Below are positions 46,716 through 57,033 of a stretch of 64,000 nucleotides of DNA, one piece after another. The stretch covers positions 248,001-312,000 of the forward strand of contig CAWHFP010000009.1 in assembly GCA_963828445.1 (NCBI GenBank), in the 5' to 3' direction. This DNA is from Bog-532 sp963828445. GTDB taxonomy: Bacteria; Actinomycetota; Actinomycetes; Streptosporangiales; Streptosporangiaceae. The position numbers were made by a program, and so were the translations under genes. The stretch's first letter is position 1. Each line of letters opens with the position of its first letter. Below the pieces are notes generated by a model. The model had not been told where the DNA came from. It did no database searches and worked only from the letters and a program-made list of their open reading frames with translations.

Positions 46716-47052
46716 GTCCGGCCCCACTCGCGCCCAGGCCCTTCCGCCCTGGCCCGGCTCCGGCCCGGCTCCCTCACGTCACACCCGCCCCTCACGCTTT
46801 CATGATCCATTACTGGGCAGCATTTCAGTGAATACGACTGACTATGCAGCCCGGGAATGGATCTTCGAACGCCTGTGAAACCTGGGACCAGAGAGGCAGC
46901 CATCCGCCGCGATCGAGCCGCTCGTCGGGCGCATCCTCGCCCGAGCCCGCCCAAGCCCGGCCCCCACGCCCGAGCCCAGCCCCCGTCCCGAGCCCGGCAC
47001 CCGACCCTCTGCGCCCGAGCCCAGGCCGCCGCCCCCGGCCCCGCCCCAACGG
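46716..47052. other. Intergenic region with CCCGAGCCC repeats
   Basis: This 337-bp spacer between two convergent genes has two parts. The first (46795-46870) is AT-richer than its surroundings and could hold a promoter or a remnant, but no gene is visible. The second (46930-47045) is almost only G and C and contains CCCGAGCCC four times in varied contexts. Frames through it code only Pro/Arg/Ala-rich low-complexity peptides and are not supported. No clear terminator hairpin with T tract was found. Confidence 0.4.
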
Positions 47053-50000
47053 TCAGGCTGGGGTGGCTTGGGGCTCGGCCAGGCCTTCGCGGTAGGCGGT
47101 GGCGGCGGCTTCGCCGCGGCTGGCCACGCCCAGCTTGCCCAGGATGTTGGACACGTGCACGCTGGCCGTCTTGGCCGAAATGAACAACTCGGCGGCGATC
47201 TCGCGGTTACTGCGGCCGGCCGCCACCAACTGGAGCACCTCCAGCTCACGCGCGGTCAGCCCGAACGGAGTGGATGCTTCCGTTCCGCCGGTCGCCCCGC
47301 CGGACCCCGAGCCAGCGCCGCTCCCAGAGCCAGCCCCAGCCCCGGACCCGGAAACCCCACCCGCGGAGCTCCCCAGTACCCCACCGGGCCGGGCCCGATG
47401 GAACACCCGGCCGATCTCCCCGCTCAGCGGCGTGGCCCGCAGCGGGTCGGCCAGGGTGGCGGCCCGGCGCAGGCGCAGGGCGGCACCCTCGCGGTCCCCG
47501 GTGGCCAGGGCGGCCGTGGCCGCGCCCAGCAGCGCCCGGGCCTGGTGATAAGGCTGCCGGACCTCCTCCCAGGCCGTGGCCGCCTCGTCCCAGGCCTGGC
47601 GCAGGGCAACCACGTCCGGCCGGCCGTGACCTCCGTCGGGTCCGGCCGGGGCGGCCAGCTCGAAGGCGGCCTGCAACTCCAGGGCCGCGAACGTGCGGCG
47701 ATACCCCTCCTGCACCCGGCCGTGCACCTCGAGCTGGCCGGCGATGCCGCGCAGCCGGTCCAGCAGGCCGGCCGCGTCGCTCCGCACCGCGCCGTCGGCG
47801 GACCCCAGGGCCAGCACGGCGGCCCGGGCCGCCGTGGTCAGCATCTGCCAGCCGTACCGGGTCACGCTGCCGAGCACGTCGTGCTGGTCGAGGGCGGCGG
47901 CCGCCTTGGCCACGGCGCCGGCCAGGTCACCGGCGGCCACCCGGGTCTCGATCTCCAGCTGGTCGTGGGGCAGGTGGTGCTGGTCCTTGTAGCGGGCGGT
48001 GCGGAACGTCGCGCCGGCCACGTCGGACCACCGGCCGGCCGCCTCGGCGTCGCCGCGGGCGGCGGCGATCAGGCCGGCCAGCACGCTCAGCGAGGCCTGG
48101 TGCATGGGCGGCGGGACCAGCTCGCGGGCGTGCTCGATGACCTCCATGGCCTCGTCCCACCGGCCCAGCGAGATCAGCGGCTCGGCGTGGTTGATGGCCA
48201 GGAACGTGCCGGTGGTCCGGGCCAGGCCGTACTCGTCGGCGGTGGCCGCGCCCTGGCGGGCCACCTTGGCCGCGGCCTCGTGCTCGCCGGCCCCTTCCAG
48301 CAGGTGCGACTCGTTGGTGGCGATGGCCAGCAGGGTGCGGAAGGCCTTGGCCGCGGTGGCCAGGGACCGGGCCTCGGTCACCATGTTCAGTGGCTCGCTG
48401 CCGACCTCGGCCATGCCGCTGCGGCCAGTGGCCAGGATGCCCAGCGACTGCAGCGCGCTGGCTTCGTGGGCCGGGTCGCCGAGCTGCCGGGCCAGGACCA
48501 GCGCCTCTTCGGCCGAGGTACGGTCCTGGACGGTGTGGCGGCCGCCGTGCTTGCCGCAGGCGATCAGGATCTGCACCCGGGCCGTGTCGGCCACCCCGGC
48601 CGGCACCAGCTCCAGCGCCTGTTCCAGGTCCTCGTTGGTCTCGTGGCCGAGCTGGTGCTTGAAACCGAACCGGCGGTTCAGCAGCAGGGCCACCCGGACC
48701 GGTTCGGTGCCCGGGTCCAGTTCCTTCAGGGCCGCGCTGGCGAACGAAAGACCGCGGGCGGCGTCCCCGGCGTCGCTGGCCGCCTCCACCGCTTCCTCCA
48801 GCACGCGGGCGTGGTCGGCGCCGATCCGGGTGGCGGCGTCGGGCACCTGGTCCCACAGCTCCAGCACCCGGGCCAGCAGGGCCAGCCGCTCGGCGTGGGC
48901 CACCGATTTGGACGCCTCGGCCGCGGCCTGCCAGGCGCTGTTCAGCGCCCAGGTCACGTCGTGGGCCGAATACCAGTGGTGCGCCATCTCGATGTGCGCC
49001 CGGTGCGGCGGCACCAGGCTGCGGTCGGCCTCGATGGCCTCGGCGAACCGTGCATGCAGGCGGCCGTGCTCGCCGGGCAGCAGGTCGTCGTGCACGGCCT
49101 CGCGGATCAGCGCGTGCCGGAACACGAAGTCGTCGGCCTCGGTGACCAGGGTGTTGGCGATGACCGCGGGGCGCAGGACCTGGCTCAGCCGGTCCGGGCC
49201 CAGGCCGCTCACCGCGGCCAGCAGGGCGTGCCCGACCCGGTCGCCGCCCGCACTGGCGATCCGCAGCACCTCCTGGGACTCCTCCGGCAGCCGCCGTACC
49301 CCGATCAGCAGCAGGTCGCGCAGGGAGTCGGGCAGGTCCCCGGGGGTGTCGGTCAGCCCGCCCCGGTCCGGGCCCGCGCCGCTGCCCGGGGTGGCCAGCA
49401 GGGTCTCCAGGAACAGCGGGTTGCCCTCGGTCCGCCGGTACAGCCGGTCGGCCCAGGCCGCGTCCGGCACCTGGCCGGTGATCTGGGTGGCCAGCTCGCT
49501 GGCCTCGCGCCGGGACAGCCGGGGCAGGTCCATCCGCTGGACCCAGTCGATCCGGTCCAGCTCGGCCAGCAGCGGCCGCAGCGGGTGGGTCCGGTGCAGT
49601 TCGTCGGACCGGTAGGTGACGATGATCAGCACGGCGTCCAGGGCCCGCTGATTGCGGATGAGGAACGCCAGCAGATCCCGGCTGGACGAGTCGGCCCAGT
49701 GCGCGTCCTCGATGGTCAAGACGACCGGGGATGCCTCGGCCAGCCGCTCCAGCAGGACCAGTATCTGCTCGAACAGCCGGGCCCGCGCCTCACCGGCGTC
49801 GGCCGAGGTCACTGGTTCGCCCAGCTCCGGGAGCAGCCGGGCCAGTTCCCGGGCCGCCCGGCCGGACAGCAGCTCGGACAGCCCGTCCACGCCGAACTCC
49901 CGGACCAGGTCCCTGAGCACCGCGGTGAACGGCGCGAACGGCAGCCCGTCGGCGCCGAGCTCCAGGCAGCCGCCGGTCAGCACCCGGACGCCCGCGTCCT

Positions 50001-50169
50001 GCTCGGTGGCGGTGAACTCGCCGGTCAGCCGGGACTTGCCTACCCCGGCCTCACCGCCGATGAGCACGGTGGCGGGCGTGCCGTCACGCGCTCCGGCCAG
50101 CGCGGACCGGAGCGTGGCGATCTCCTCTGTCCGCCCCACCAACGGGGCCGAGATCGTCCGCGGGCTCAT
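47053..50169 (-). CDS. Large LuxR-family (LAL-type) regulator with AAA domain
   Basis: 1038 residues from ATG 50167-50169. The N-terminal AAA/NTPase has LVGRTEEIATLRSALA, Walker A GGEAGVGKSRL (about residues 34-44), VVLTIEDAHWADSSSRDLLA (Walker B) and SRREASELATQ. A long helical repeat region (about 320-900, TPR-like) follows, then a Gly/Ser/Ala linker, then a LuxR helix-turn-helix in the last 65 residues: GLTARELEVLQLVAAGRSNR, EIAAELFISAKTASVHVSNI. LAL proteins activate transcription on binding ATP and a ligand. It stands alone; the ribosome binding site is weak. Confidence 0.9.
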   Translation of the reverse strand: MSPRTISAPLVGRTEEIATLRSALAGARDGTPATVLIGGEAGVGKSRLTGEFTATEQDAGVRVLTGGCLELGADGLPFAPFTAVLRDLVREFGVDGLSELLSGRAARELARLLPELGEPVTSADAGEARARLFEQILVLLERLAEASPVVLTIEDAHWADSSSRDLLAFLIRNQRALDAVLIIVTYRSDELHRTHPLRPLLAELDRIDWVQRMDLPRLSRREASELATQITGQVPDAAWADRLYRRTEGNPLFLETLLATPGSGAGPDRGGLTDTPGDLPDSLRDLLLIGVRRLPEESQEVLRIASAGGDRVGHALLAAVSGLGPDRLSQVLRPAVIANTLVTEADDFVFRHALIREAVHDDLLPGEHGRLHARFAEAIEADRSLVPPHRAHIEMAHHWYSAHDVTWALNSAWQAAAEASKSVAHAERLALLARVLELWDQVPDAATRIGADHARVLEEAVEAASDAGDAARGLSFASAALKELDPGTEPVRVALLLNRRFGFKHQLGHETNEDLEQALELVPAGVADTARVQILIACGKHGGRHTVQDRTSAEEALVLARQLGDPAHEASALQSLGILATGRSGMAEVGSEPLNMVTEARSLATAAKAFRTLLAIATNESHLLEGAGEHEAAAKVARQGAATADEYGLARTTGTFLAINHAEPLISLGRWDEAMEVIEHARELVPPPMHQASLSVLAGLIAAARGDAEAAGRWSDVAGATFRTARYKDQHHLPHDQLEIETRVAAGDLAGAVAKAAAALDQHDVLGSVTRYGWQMLTTAARAAVLALGSADGAVRSDAAGLLDRLRGIAGQLEVHGRVQEGYRRTFAALELQAAFELAAPAGPDGGHGRPDVVALRQAWDEAATAWEEVRQPYHQARALLGAATAALATGDREGAALRLRRAATLADPLRATPLSGEIGRVFHRARPGGVLGSSAGGVSGSGAGAGSGSGAGSGSGGATGGTEASTPFGLTARELEVLQLVAAGRSNREIAAELFISAKTASVHVSNILGKLGVASRGEAAATAYREGLAEPQATPA

Positions 50170-50222
50170 GGCGTCAAGGATGCCATCCGGTCCCGACAAT
50201 TCCGAAGGGTTAACCGGCGCCA

Positions 50223-50257
50223 GCCGGAGCCGCCCGCCCCCGCGTGGCGGCTCCGGC
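50223..50257. terminator. Inverted repeat upstream of the LuxR gene
   Basis: A 12-bp perfect stem (GCCGGAGCCGCC with GGCGGCTCCGGC) with an 11-nt loop. It lies between the downstream end of the 75-residue gene and the LuxR start. It may act with the second hairpin at 50288-50324 as a double terminator. Confidence 0.5.
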
Positions 50258-50287
50258 CAGCGGGGCGGCACCGGCCGGGATGACGAG

Positions 50288-50324
50288 GCGCCGCCGCCCC
50301 GGGAAGGGTCCGGGGCGGCGGCGC
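50288..50324 (-). terminator. Terminator of the 75-residue protein gene
   Basis: A 15-bp perfect stem (GCGCCGCCGCCCCGG with CCGGGGCGGCGGCGC) with loop GAAGGGT, 15 bp after the stop of the leftward gene ending at 50340. Very stable, without a clear T tract. Confidence 0.7.
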
Positions 50325-50339
50325 GATCTGATGGGCTGG

Positions 50340-50567
50340 TCACCAGAGCGTGTGCGCTGGCTGGTCCTGGCTGGTCCGCTCCCCGTCGCGGAACGTGCCG
50401 TCGATGTAGTCGGGGACGCGGACGCCGGCCAGCGGGTCGGTGCGACGGCGATGGCGCCGCGCCCGCCGCGCCTGGCGCGCCAGCTTGGCCGTGAACCCGG
50501 CTCGCGCTTCGGCTCGCCAGTCCCCAATACGCTGATCGGCCATCGCACGAATCATTTCCGGATGCAT
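50340..50567 (-). CDS. Small basic conserved protein
   Basis: 75 residues from ATG 50565-50567, with a perfect GGGAGGAG site upstream. MHPEMIRAMADQRIGDWRAE, then ARQARRARRHRRR and a polar C terminus. The first 20 residues plus a basic helix are typical of short actinobacterial proteins of unknown role. The strong ribosome binding site and flanking terminator argue that it is expressed. It is divergent from typA; the TGCCTTA sites lie in the shared spacer. Confidence 0.7.
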   Translation of the reverse strand: MHPEMIRAMADQRIGDWRAEARAGFTAKLARQARRARRHRRRTDPLAGVRVPDYIDGTFRDGERTSQDQPAHTLW

Positions 50568-50650
50568 GGTTACTCCTCCCGCGAGGGCGACCATCTGATC
50601 GCCCGTACATTCAGGTTCGCGGTAAGGCCCCGGGGCGCACATCGGGCGAA

Positions 50651-50726
50651 TGCCTTATCTACGGGCCGATCATGGTCTTAGGCCCCCCGGTCCAGGCCAG
50701 GGATGCCTTAGGGAGGGTCTAAGGCA
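50651..50726. promoter_or_regulatory. TGCCTTA site cluster upstream of typA
   Basis: TGCCTTA occurs at 50651-50657 and 50704-50710, and its complement TAAGGCA at 50720-50726. The last two form a 7-bp dyad with a 9-nt spacer. Related TTAGG/CTTAG words lie between. A repeated 7-mer of this base composition within 76 bp of GC-rich DNA suggests a regulator that binds here. The spacer 50568-50850 otherwise contains a CCCCG-TCTTA-CGGGG hairpin near the typA start. Confidence 0.45.
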
Positions 50727-50850
50727 CCGGAATTACCCTTTAGGACACGGTGTTATAGCACTCGACGCCCCGTCTTACCGGGGCCGCATAGACTGACCGG
50801 GCCGCTGATCCCGCGGCCTCTCCGCACCCCACATTGAGCGAGTTTTCCGC

Positions 50851-52755
<1,905 letters not shown>

Positions 52756-52777
52756 CCAGCACGGTAGGCCCCGCGGT

Positions 52778-52969
52778 TCACTCCGCAACCCGTTCCGCCG
52801 CTGCGACCCCGGCCAATGTGCCGGGGTCGTACGCGTACAGCCACGCCGTGGCCTTCTTATAGAACCGGCCGAAGAACAAAGGCATCATCAGGTCCCGCAT
52901 CCGGGCCGCCACCGGCCCGGCCACCTTGGCGTCCCGGTTGGCCGCGGCGGTCCTGGCCATCTTCTCCAC
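52778..52969 (-). pseudogene. C-terminal remnant of an FAD-dependent monooxygenase-like protein
   Basis: 63 codons from GTG 52967-52969 (ATG at 52958-52960 also in frame), 17 bp after the S41 peptidase stop. TAAANRDAKVAGPVAARMRD, then LMMPLFFGRFYKKATAWLYA and YDPGTL fit the last 50 residues of FAD-dependent monooxygenases. No FAD-binding part lies upstream: the S41 gene occupies that space. I infer a truncated leftover. It might still be translated from read-through of the S41 transcript. Confidence 0.45.
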
Positions 52970-52986
52970 CCCGACCCGGGCCCCAG

Positions 52987-54302
52987 CTAAGACCCCTCAG
53001 ACTCCAGCTCAGCCAGGGCTTCCCGGGCCTCGTCGAGCAGCGGCGGCGGCAGCTCCAGGGTCAGCAGGTGCCGCAGGGCCTTGCCGTAGGCGACGCCGAA
53101 GGCCTCGTCGGCCGGGACCGCCACGTCGGGCGTCACGCCGGTGCCTTCCCAGTTGGTCCCGGTCACCGGGTTGACCGAACGCGCGAACGGGATCAACACC
53201 ACCAACGTCGGCGTGACCAGGGCGCCGGTGGTCGGGTGCGCCCCGCCGCCGGTGGTCTCGCCGATCACCTCGGCCCGGCCCTGGGCCTGCAGCGAGTACG
53301 CGAAATCCTCGCCGCCCGAGAACGTCTCCTGGCTGGTCAGCACGTACACCGGCCGGTCCAGGTAGCGGTCGCCGGGCAGGTGGGCCAGGGTCCAGAACTG
53401 CTTGGTCTCGCCGGTGCCCGCGTCGAAGATGTCGTTCAGGTGGGTCTGGGCGTCGGGGAACAGGTAGCTCAGCCAGAACACCACCCCGTCCGGGGAGCCG
53501 CCGTGGTTGTGGCGCAGGTCGATGATGAGCGCGCCGGTCCCGGCGACCAGCTCCATGGCGGCGGCGATGGCCCGGCCGCCGTCTTCCGGGTGGGCCACGC
53601 CGTGCAGGTCGAGGTAGCCGACGTCGCCGTCGAGGCGTTCGACCCGGTGGATGCCGTAGCTGTGCGGACCGTGCCGTTCCAGCCAGCTGGGCAACGGCGG
53701 CCGGTCCGGGACCCCGCCGCGCCCCGGACGCCCGGGCCCGCCCGGGCCTCCGCCCACGGCGGCCGGACCCGGACCCGCAGGTGCCGGTCGTGGCAGACCT
53801 CGTACAGCTGGCCGGTCAGCTTCCCGGCCAGCGCCTCGTCGTCCAGGCCGTCGTACTCGCCCGCGGCCAGGCTGGCTTCGAGCGCGCCGGCGGCGGCCGC
53901 GCCCCGGTCGGGGAACACGTAGCTGGTCCGGAGCATCCCGGCTATGGCCGGCACGGACTCGGCCACCGGTACCGGCTCGCTGGCCAGCGCCGGGTCGTTG
54001 GCCAGCGTGATCCGCTCGGCGTCCGGGCCCGGGACGGTGAACTCCAGCAGCCGGGCCTCGGGCAGCCGCAGCGACACCTCCCGCCGCAGCCGCCGCATGC
54101 CCACCTGGTGCTCCTGGGCCCAGGTGTCCAGCGACCCGTCCGGAGCCTGCGCGAACACCCGGATCAGCAGTTCGCCCGGCTCCAGGGCCGGGTCCTCCTG
54201 ATCGCGGACCAGGGCCACCCGGTCCACGCTGCCGGGCGGGAAACGCGCGATGACCTCGCGGTTGATCTGCCGTTCCAGCCGCGTGGCCTGAGCCTGATCC
54301 AT
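52987..54302 (-). CDS. S41-family (tricorn/CtpA-like) serine peptidase, frameshifted as sequenced
   Basis: ATG 54300-54302 follows GGGGAGG. The first 190 residues are one frame (GMLRTSYVFPDRGAAAAGAL, LTGQLYEVCHDRHLRVRVRP). At about 53735 the frame shifts; the rest (SWLERHGPHSYGIHRVERLD onward) is in the next frame to 52987. Adding one base gives 438 residues. Peptidase core: LIIDLRHNHGGSPDGVVFWL, then catalytic Ser in LTSQETFSGGEDFAYSLQ and IGETTGGGAHP, GVTPDVAVP. No signal peptide, so it is probably cytoplasmic or tricorn-like. It is divergent from the TetR gene with a 106-bp spacer. Confidence 0.82.
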
Positions 54303-54408
54303 GCCGGCCTCCCCGTGGTCCGCCGTCAGGGTAACCCCGCCCCCGGCGGTCCGTGTAACAATTTCCCTGGACAACCCGTCCGACCGACTGGGGAGGTGAC
54401 CGGACGGC

Positions 54409-55023
54409 ATGAGCCCGCGACCCTACAACCTGGGCAAGCGCCGCGAGGCCATCGACCAGAGCCGCCAGCAGGTGCTGGCCGCGGCCCGGTCGCTGCTGGC
54501 CGAGCCGGGCGGATCGGCCTTCACCGTGGACGCGGTGGCCCGCCGGGCCGACGTGGCCCGGGCCACCGTCTACTACCAGTTCGGCTCCAGGTCCGGCCTG
54601 CTGGAAGCGGTCTGCGATCACCTGGCCGACCTGGGCGGGATGGACGGCCTGCCCGCCGCGTTCACCGACCCGGACCCGCGGCACGGGCTGGACGTCTTCG
54701 TGGGCTGCTTCGGCCGGTTCTGGGCCGCGGATCGCGCCGCCACCCGCCGCCTGCGGGCCCTGGCCGCCCTCGACCCGGAGGTCGGCGCGGTCGTGGCCGC
54801 CCGGGACGAGCGCCGCCAGGCCGGCCTGGCCGTGCTGGCCGGGCGGCTGCCCTCGCCCCCGGCCGACCGGGACCACCTGGTGCGCGTGCTGGCCGCGCTG
54901 ACCAGCTTCGAGTTGTTCGACGCCCTGGCCGGCCCCGGCCAGAACCTGACCGCCGCGGTCCCCGACGTCCTCCGCCTGGTCGACGCCACGCTGAGCGGTC
55001 CCGGCGTGGGCCGGGCCGAATAG
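54409..55023 (+). CDS. TetR-family regulator
   Basis: 204 residues from ATG 54409. N-terminal HTH: REAIDQSRQQVLAAARSLLA, then FTVDAVARRADVARATVYYQ and FGSRSGLLEAV. Ligand domain of about 130 residues with GLDVFVGCFGRFWAADRAAT. It lies 22 bp upstream of an MFS gene and is divergent from the S41 peptidase, so it probably controls both. The effector is unknown. Confidence 0.88.
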   Translation: MSPRPYNLGKRREAIDQSRQQVLAAARSLLAEPGGSAFTVDAVARRADVARATVYYQFGSRSGLLEAVCDHLADLGGMDGLPAAFTDPDPRHGLDVFVGCFGRFWAADRAATRRLRALAALDPEVGAVVAARDERRQAGLAVLAGRLPSPPADRDHLVRVLAALTSFELFDALAGPGQNLTAAVPDVLRLVDATLSGPGVGRAE

Positions 55024-55045
55024 ACGCGCCGATTAGATTGGGGCC

Positions 55046-56317
55046 ATGCCGGACATTTCGGGGGAGAAGGTACCGGGCCTGTGGCGCCACCGCGACTTCC
55101 TGCTGATGTGGGGCGGGCAGACGGTGAGCCAGATCGGTTCCCAGGTGACGATCCTGGCCCTGCCGCTGGTCGCCATCGTGGTGCTCCGGGCCACGGCGCT
55201 GGAGGTCGGCCTGCTGTCGGCCGCGGCGACCTCCGCTTACCTGCTGGTCGCGCTGCCGGCCGGGGTGGCGGCCGATCGGGTCAGCAAGCGCCGGGCCATG
55301 ATCGGCTGTGACCTGGCCAGCGTGGTGGTGATCGGCTGGGTGCCGGTCGCGCAGCTCACGGGCGTTCTGACGCTGGGGCAGCTGTACGCGGTGGCGCTGC
55401 TGGCCAGCTCGCTGAGCGCGTTCTTCCTGGTCTCGTACACCAGCTATCTGCCGTCGCTCATCGATCGTGACCAGCTGGTGGACGGGAACGGGAAGCTGGC
55501 CACGACCCAGTCGGTGGCGCTGGTGGCCGGGCCCGCCCTGGGGGCGCTGCTGGTCGGCCTGGCCGGGGCCGCGCAGGCCATGGCGGGTGATGCGCTGTCC
55601 TTCGCGGTGGCGGCCGCGTGCCTGGTCCTGATCCGGCGCCGGGAGCCCGGCCTGGGGGCCGCGGTGCGGGAGCAGCGGCCCCGGTTCTGGCCGCAGCTGC
55701 GCGAAGGGCTGGCCTACGTGCTGCGCGATCCCATTTTGCGCAAGTCGGCGGCCTGGAACGGCTCCGCGAACTTTTTCGTGATCATGGTCGAGACGCTCGG
55801 GCCGGTGTTCCTGATCCGGACGGTTCACCTGCGTCCCGCCTACGTTGGTGTCCTGCTGGCCCTGGGTGCGGTCGGCGGTATCGCGGGCGGCCTGGCGGCC
55901 CGGCCGCTGGCGGGCCGGATCGGATCGGCCCGCTTGTGCTGGCTGGCCATGACGGTGTTCGCCCTGCCGGGGCTGCTGATCCCGGCGGCCCGGCCCGGCT
56001 GGTGGGTGCTGCTCTTCGCGGCCGGCTGGATGTCCTGGACGTTCAGTTCCACCCTGTGTTCCACCGCGCTGACCAGTTACCAGCAGGCGGCCTGCCCGGC
56101 GGAGCTGCGCGGGCGGGTCAGTGCGGTCCTGCGCTGGGTGGGCTGGGGGACGCTGCCGCTGGGCGCCCTGGTCGCCGGCGCGCTCGGCAGTGCGCTCGGG
56201 GTCCACCGCACGCTGTGGGTGGCGGTGGCCGGGGGCTGCCTGTCCGGGCTGTGGCTGTTCCTGTCGCCGCTGCGGGGCATGCGCGATCTTCCGGCGGCCG
56301 GCCTGCAGCCGGCCTGA
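55046..56317 (+). CDS. MFS transporter
   Basis: 423 residues from ATG 55046. It has 10-12 membrane helices of the major facilitator fold, starting RDFLLMWGGQTVSQIGSQVT, with the A-type loop GVAADRVSKRRAMIGCD between helices 2 and 3. The second half repeats the pattern (GGIAGGLAARPLAGRIGSAR). The helix arrangement is like that of macrolide/enterobactin-type exporters (MFS_3). Probably exports a small molecule sensed by the adjacent TetR. Substrate not predictable. Confidence 0.87.
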   Translation: MPDISGEKVPGLWRHRDFLLMWGGQTVSQIGSQVTILALPLVAIVVLRATALEVGLLSAAATSAYLLVALPAGVAADRVSKRRAMIGCDLASVVVIGWVPVAQLTGVLTLGQLYAVALLASSLSAFFLVSYTSYLPSLIDRDQLVDGNGKLATTQSVALVAGPALGALLVGLAGAAQAMAGDALSFAVAAACLVLIRRREPGLGAAVREQRPRFWPQLREGLAYVLRDPILRKSAAWNGSANFFVIMVETLGPVFLIRTVHLRPAYVGVLLALGAVGGIAGGLAARPLAGRIGSARLCWLAMTVFALPGLLIPAARPGWWVLLFAAGWMSWTFSSTLCSTALTSYQQAACPAELRGRVSAVLRWVGWGTLPLGALVAGALGSALGVHRTLWVAVAGGCLSGLWLFLSPLRGMRDLPAAGLQPA

Positions 56318-56341
56318 GCGGACCCGGAGCCCCGAATCGCG

Positions 56342-56370
56342 TTGACAGCGTGGCCGCGCGCCAATTTACT
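56342..56370 (+). promoter_or_regulatory. Promoter candidate for the nitroreductase-like gene
   Basis: TTGACA (56342-56347) with a 17-bp spacer and TTTACT (56365-56370). The 50 bp that follow are unusually AT-rich (ACATATTGTCTGACTTAAAA) for this genome. Start GTG 56432 lies 62 bp downstream. Confidence 0.5.
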
Positions 56371-56431
56371 CATACATATTGTCTGACTTAAAAAACCAAC
56401 CTTCAAAATCATATGGAAGGCAGGTAATACC

Positions 56432-56965
56432 GTGACCCAGGCACAACCGTCGTCGCCCGGTGGCGGGGCCAACGGGGGCGTCCCGCCCGCCCCCGGTACC
56501 GGCCGGCCCCTGGCCCGGCGCCTGCAGGCCCGGTTCTTCCGCGCCGCCAACGTGCCGATGCGGGCGGTGCTCGGGCTGCCGTTCCCGACCCCGCTCGGCC
56601 GCCGCCTGATGCTGGCCCGGATCGTGGGGCGCAAGACCGGCCGCGTCTACCGCCAGCCGCTGTCCTACGTCCGCGACGGCGACGCCCTGCTGACCCCGGG
56701 CGGCGGCAAGTGGAAGCTGAACCTGCGGGCCGACCAGCCGGTGACCCTGCGGCTGCGCGGGCGGGACGTGACCGCCCGGCCCGAGGTGGTCCGCGACCCG
56801 GACGAGATCGGCCGGTTGTTCGCGCTGATGGCCGAGCAGAACCCGGCCGTCCTCCGGTTCGCGGGCATCCGCGACGACGAGGGCCGGCCGGATCCGGGCA
56901 AGCTGGCCACCGCGGTCCGCTACGGCTTCACGATCGTCCGCTGGCACCTGAACCCTGGCCCCTGA
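56432..56965 (+). CDS. Deazaflavin (F420)-dependent nitroreductase-family protein
   Basis: 177 residues from GTG 56432. A Pro/Gly-rich N terminus of about 25 residues is followed by the DUF385/Ddn split-barrel: FRAANVPMRAVLG, MLARIVGRKTGRVYRQPLSY, VRDGDALLTPGGGKWKLNL, VTLRLRGRDVTARPEVV. These motifs contact F420 in Ddn-like proteins. It is probably a quinone or nitro reductase using F420H2. It is preceded by an AT-rich promoter. Length is close to the family norm. Confidence 0.85.
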   Translation: MTQAQPSSPGGGANGGVPPAPGTGRPLARRLQARFFRAANVPMRAVLGLPFPTPLGRRLMLARIVGRKTGRVYRQPLSYVRDGDALLTPGGGKWKLNLRADQPVTLRLRGRDVTARPEVVRDPDEIGRLFALMAEQNPAVLRFAGIRDDEGRPDPGKLATAVRYGFTIVRWHLNPGP

Positions 56966-57033
56966 ACACGGGGCCAGCCCGCTCCCCGGCCCCGGCGGCG
57001 GCCTGGCCCCCTGACATGACACAGTGGGGCAGC

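Noticed and set aside
46844..47183. Pro-rich small frames on + strand
   Set aside because: Low-complexity translation of CCCGAGCCC repeats, overlapping the 3' end of the LuxR gene; no start signals.
47068..50283. Over 1000-residue open frame opposite the LuxR regulator
   Set aside because: Typical GC-rich antisense shadow: no domains, repetitive Gly/Gln/Val/Arg content. The minus-strand frame has complete AAA and HTH motifs.
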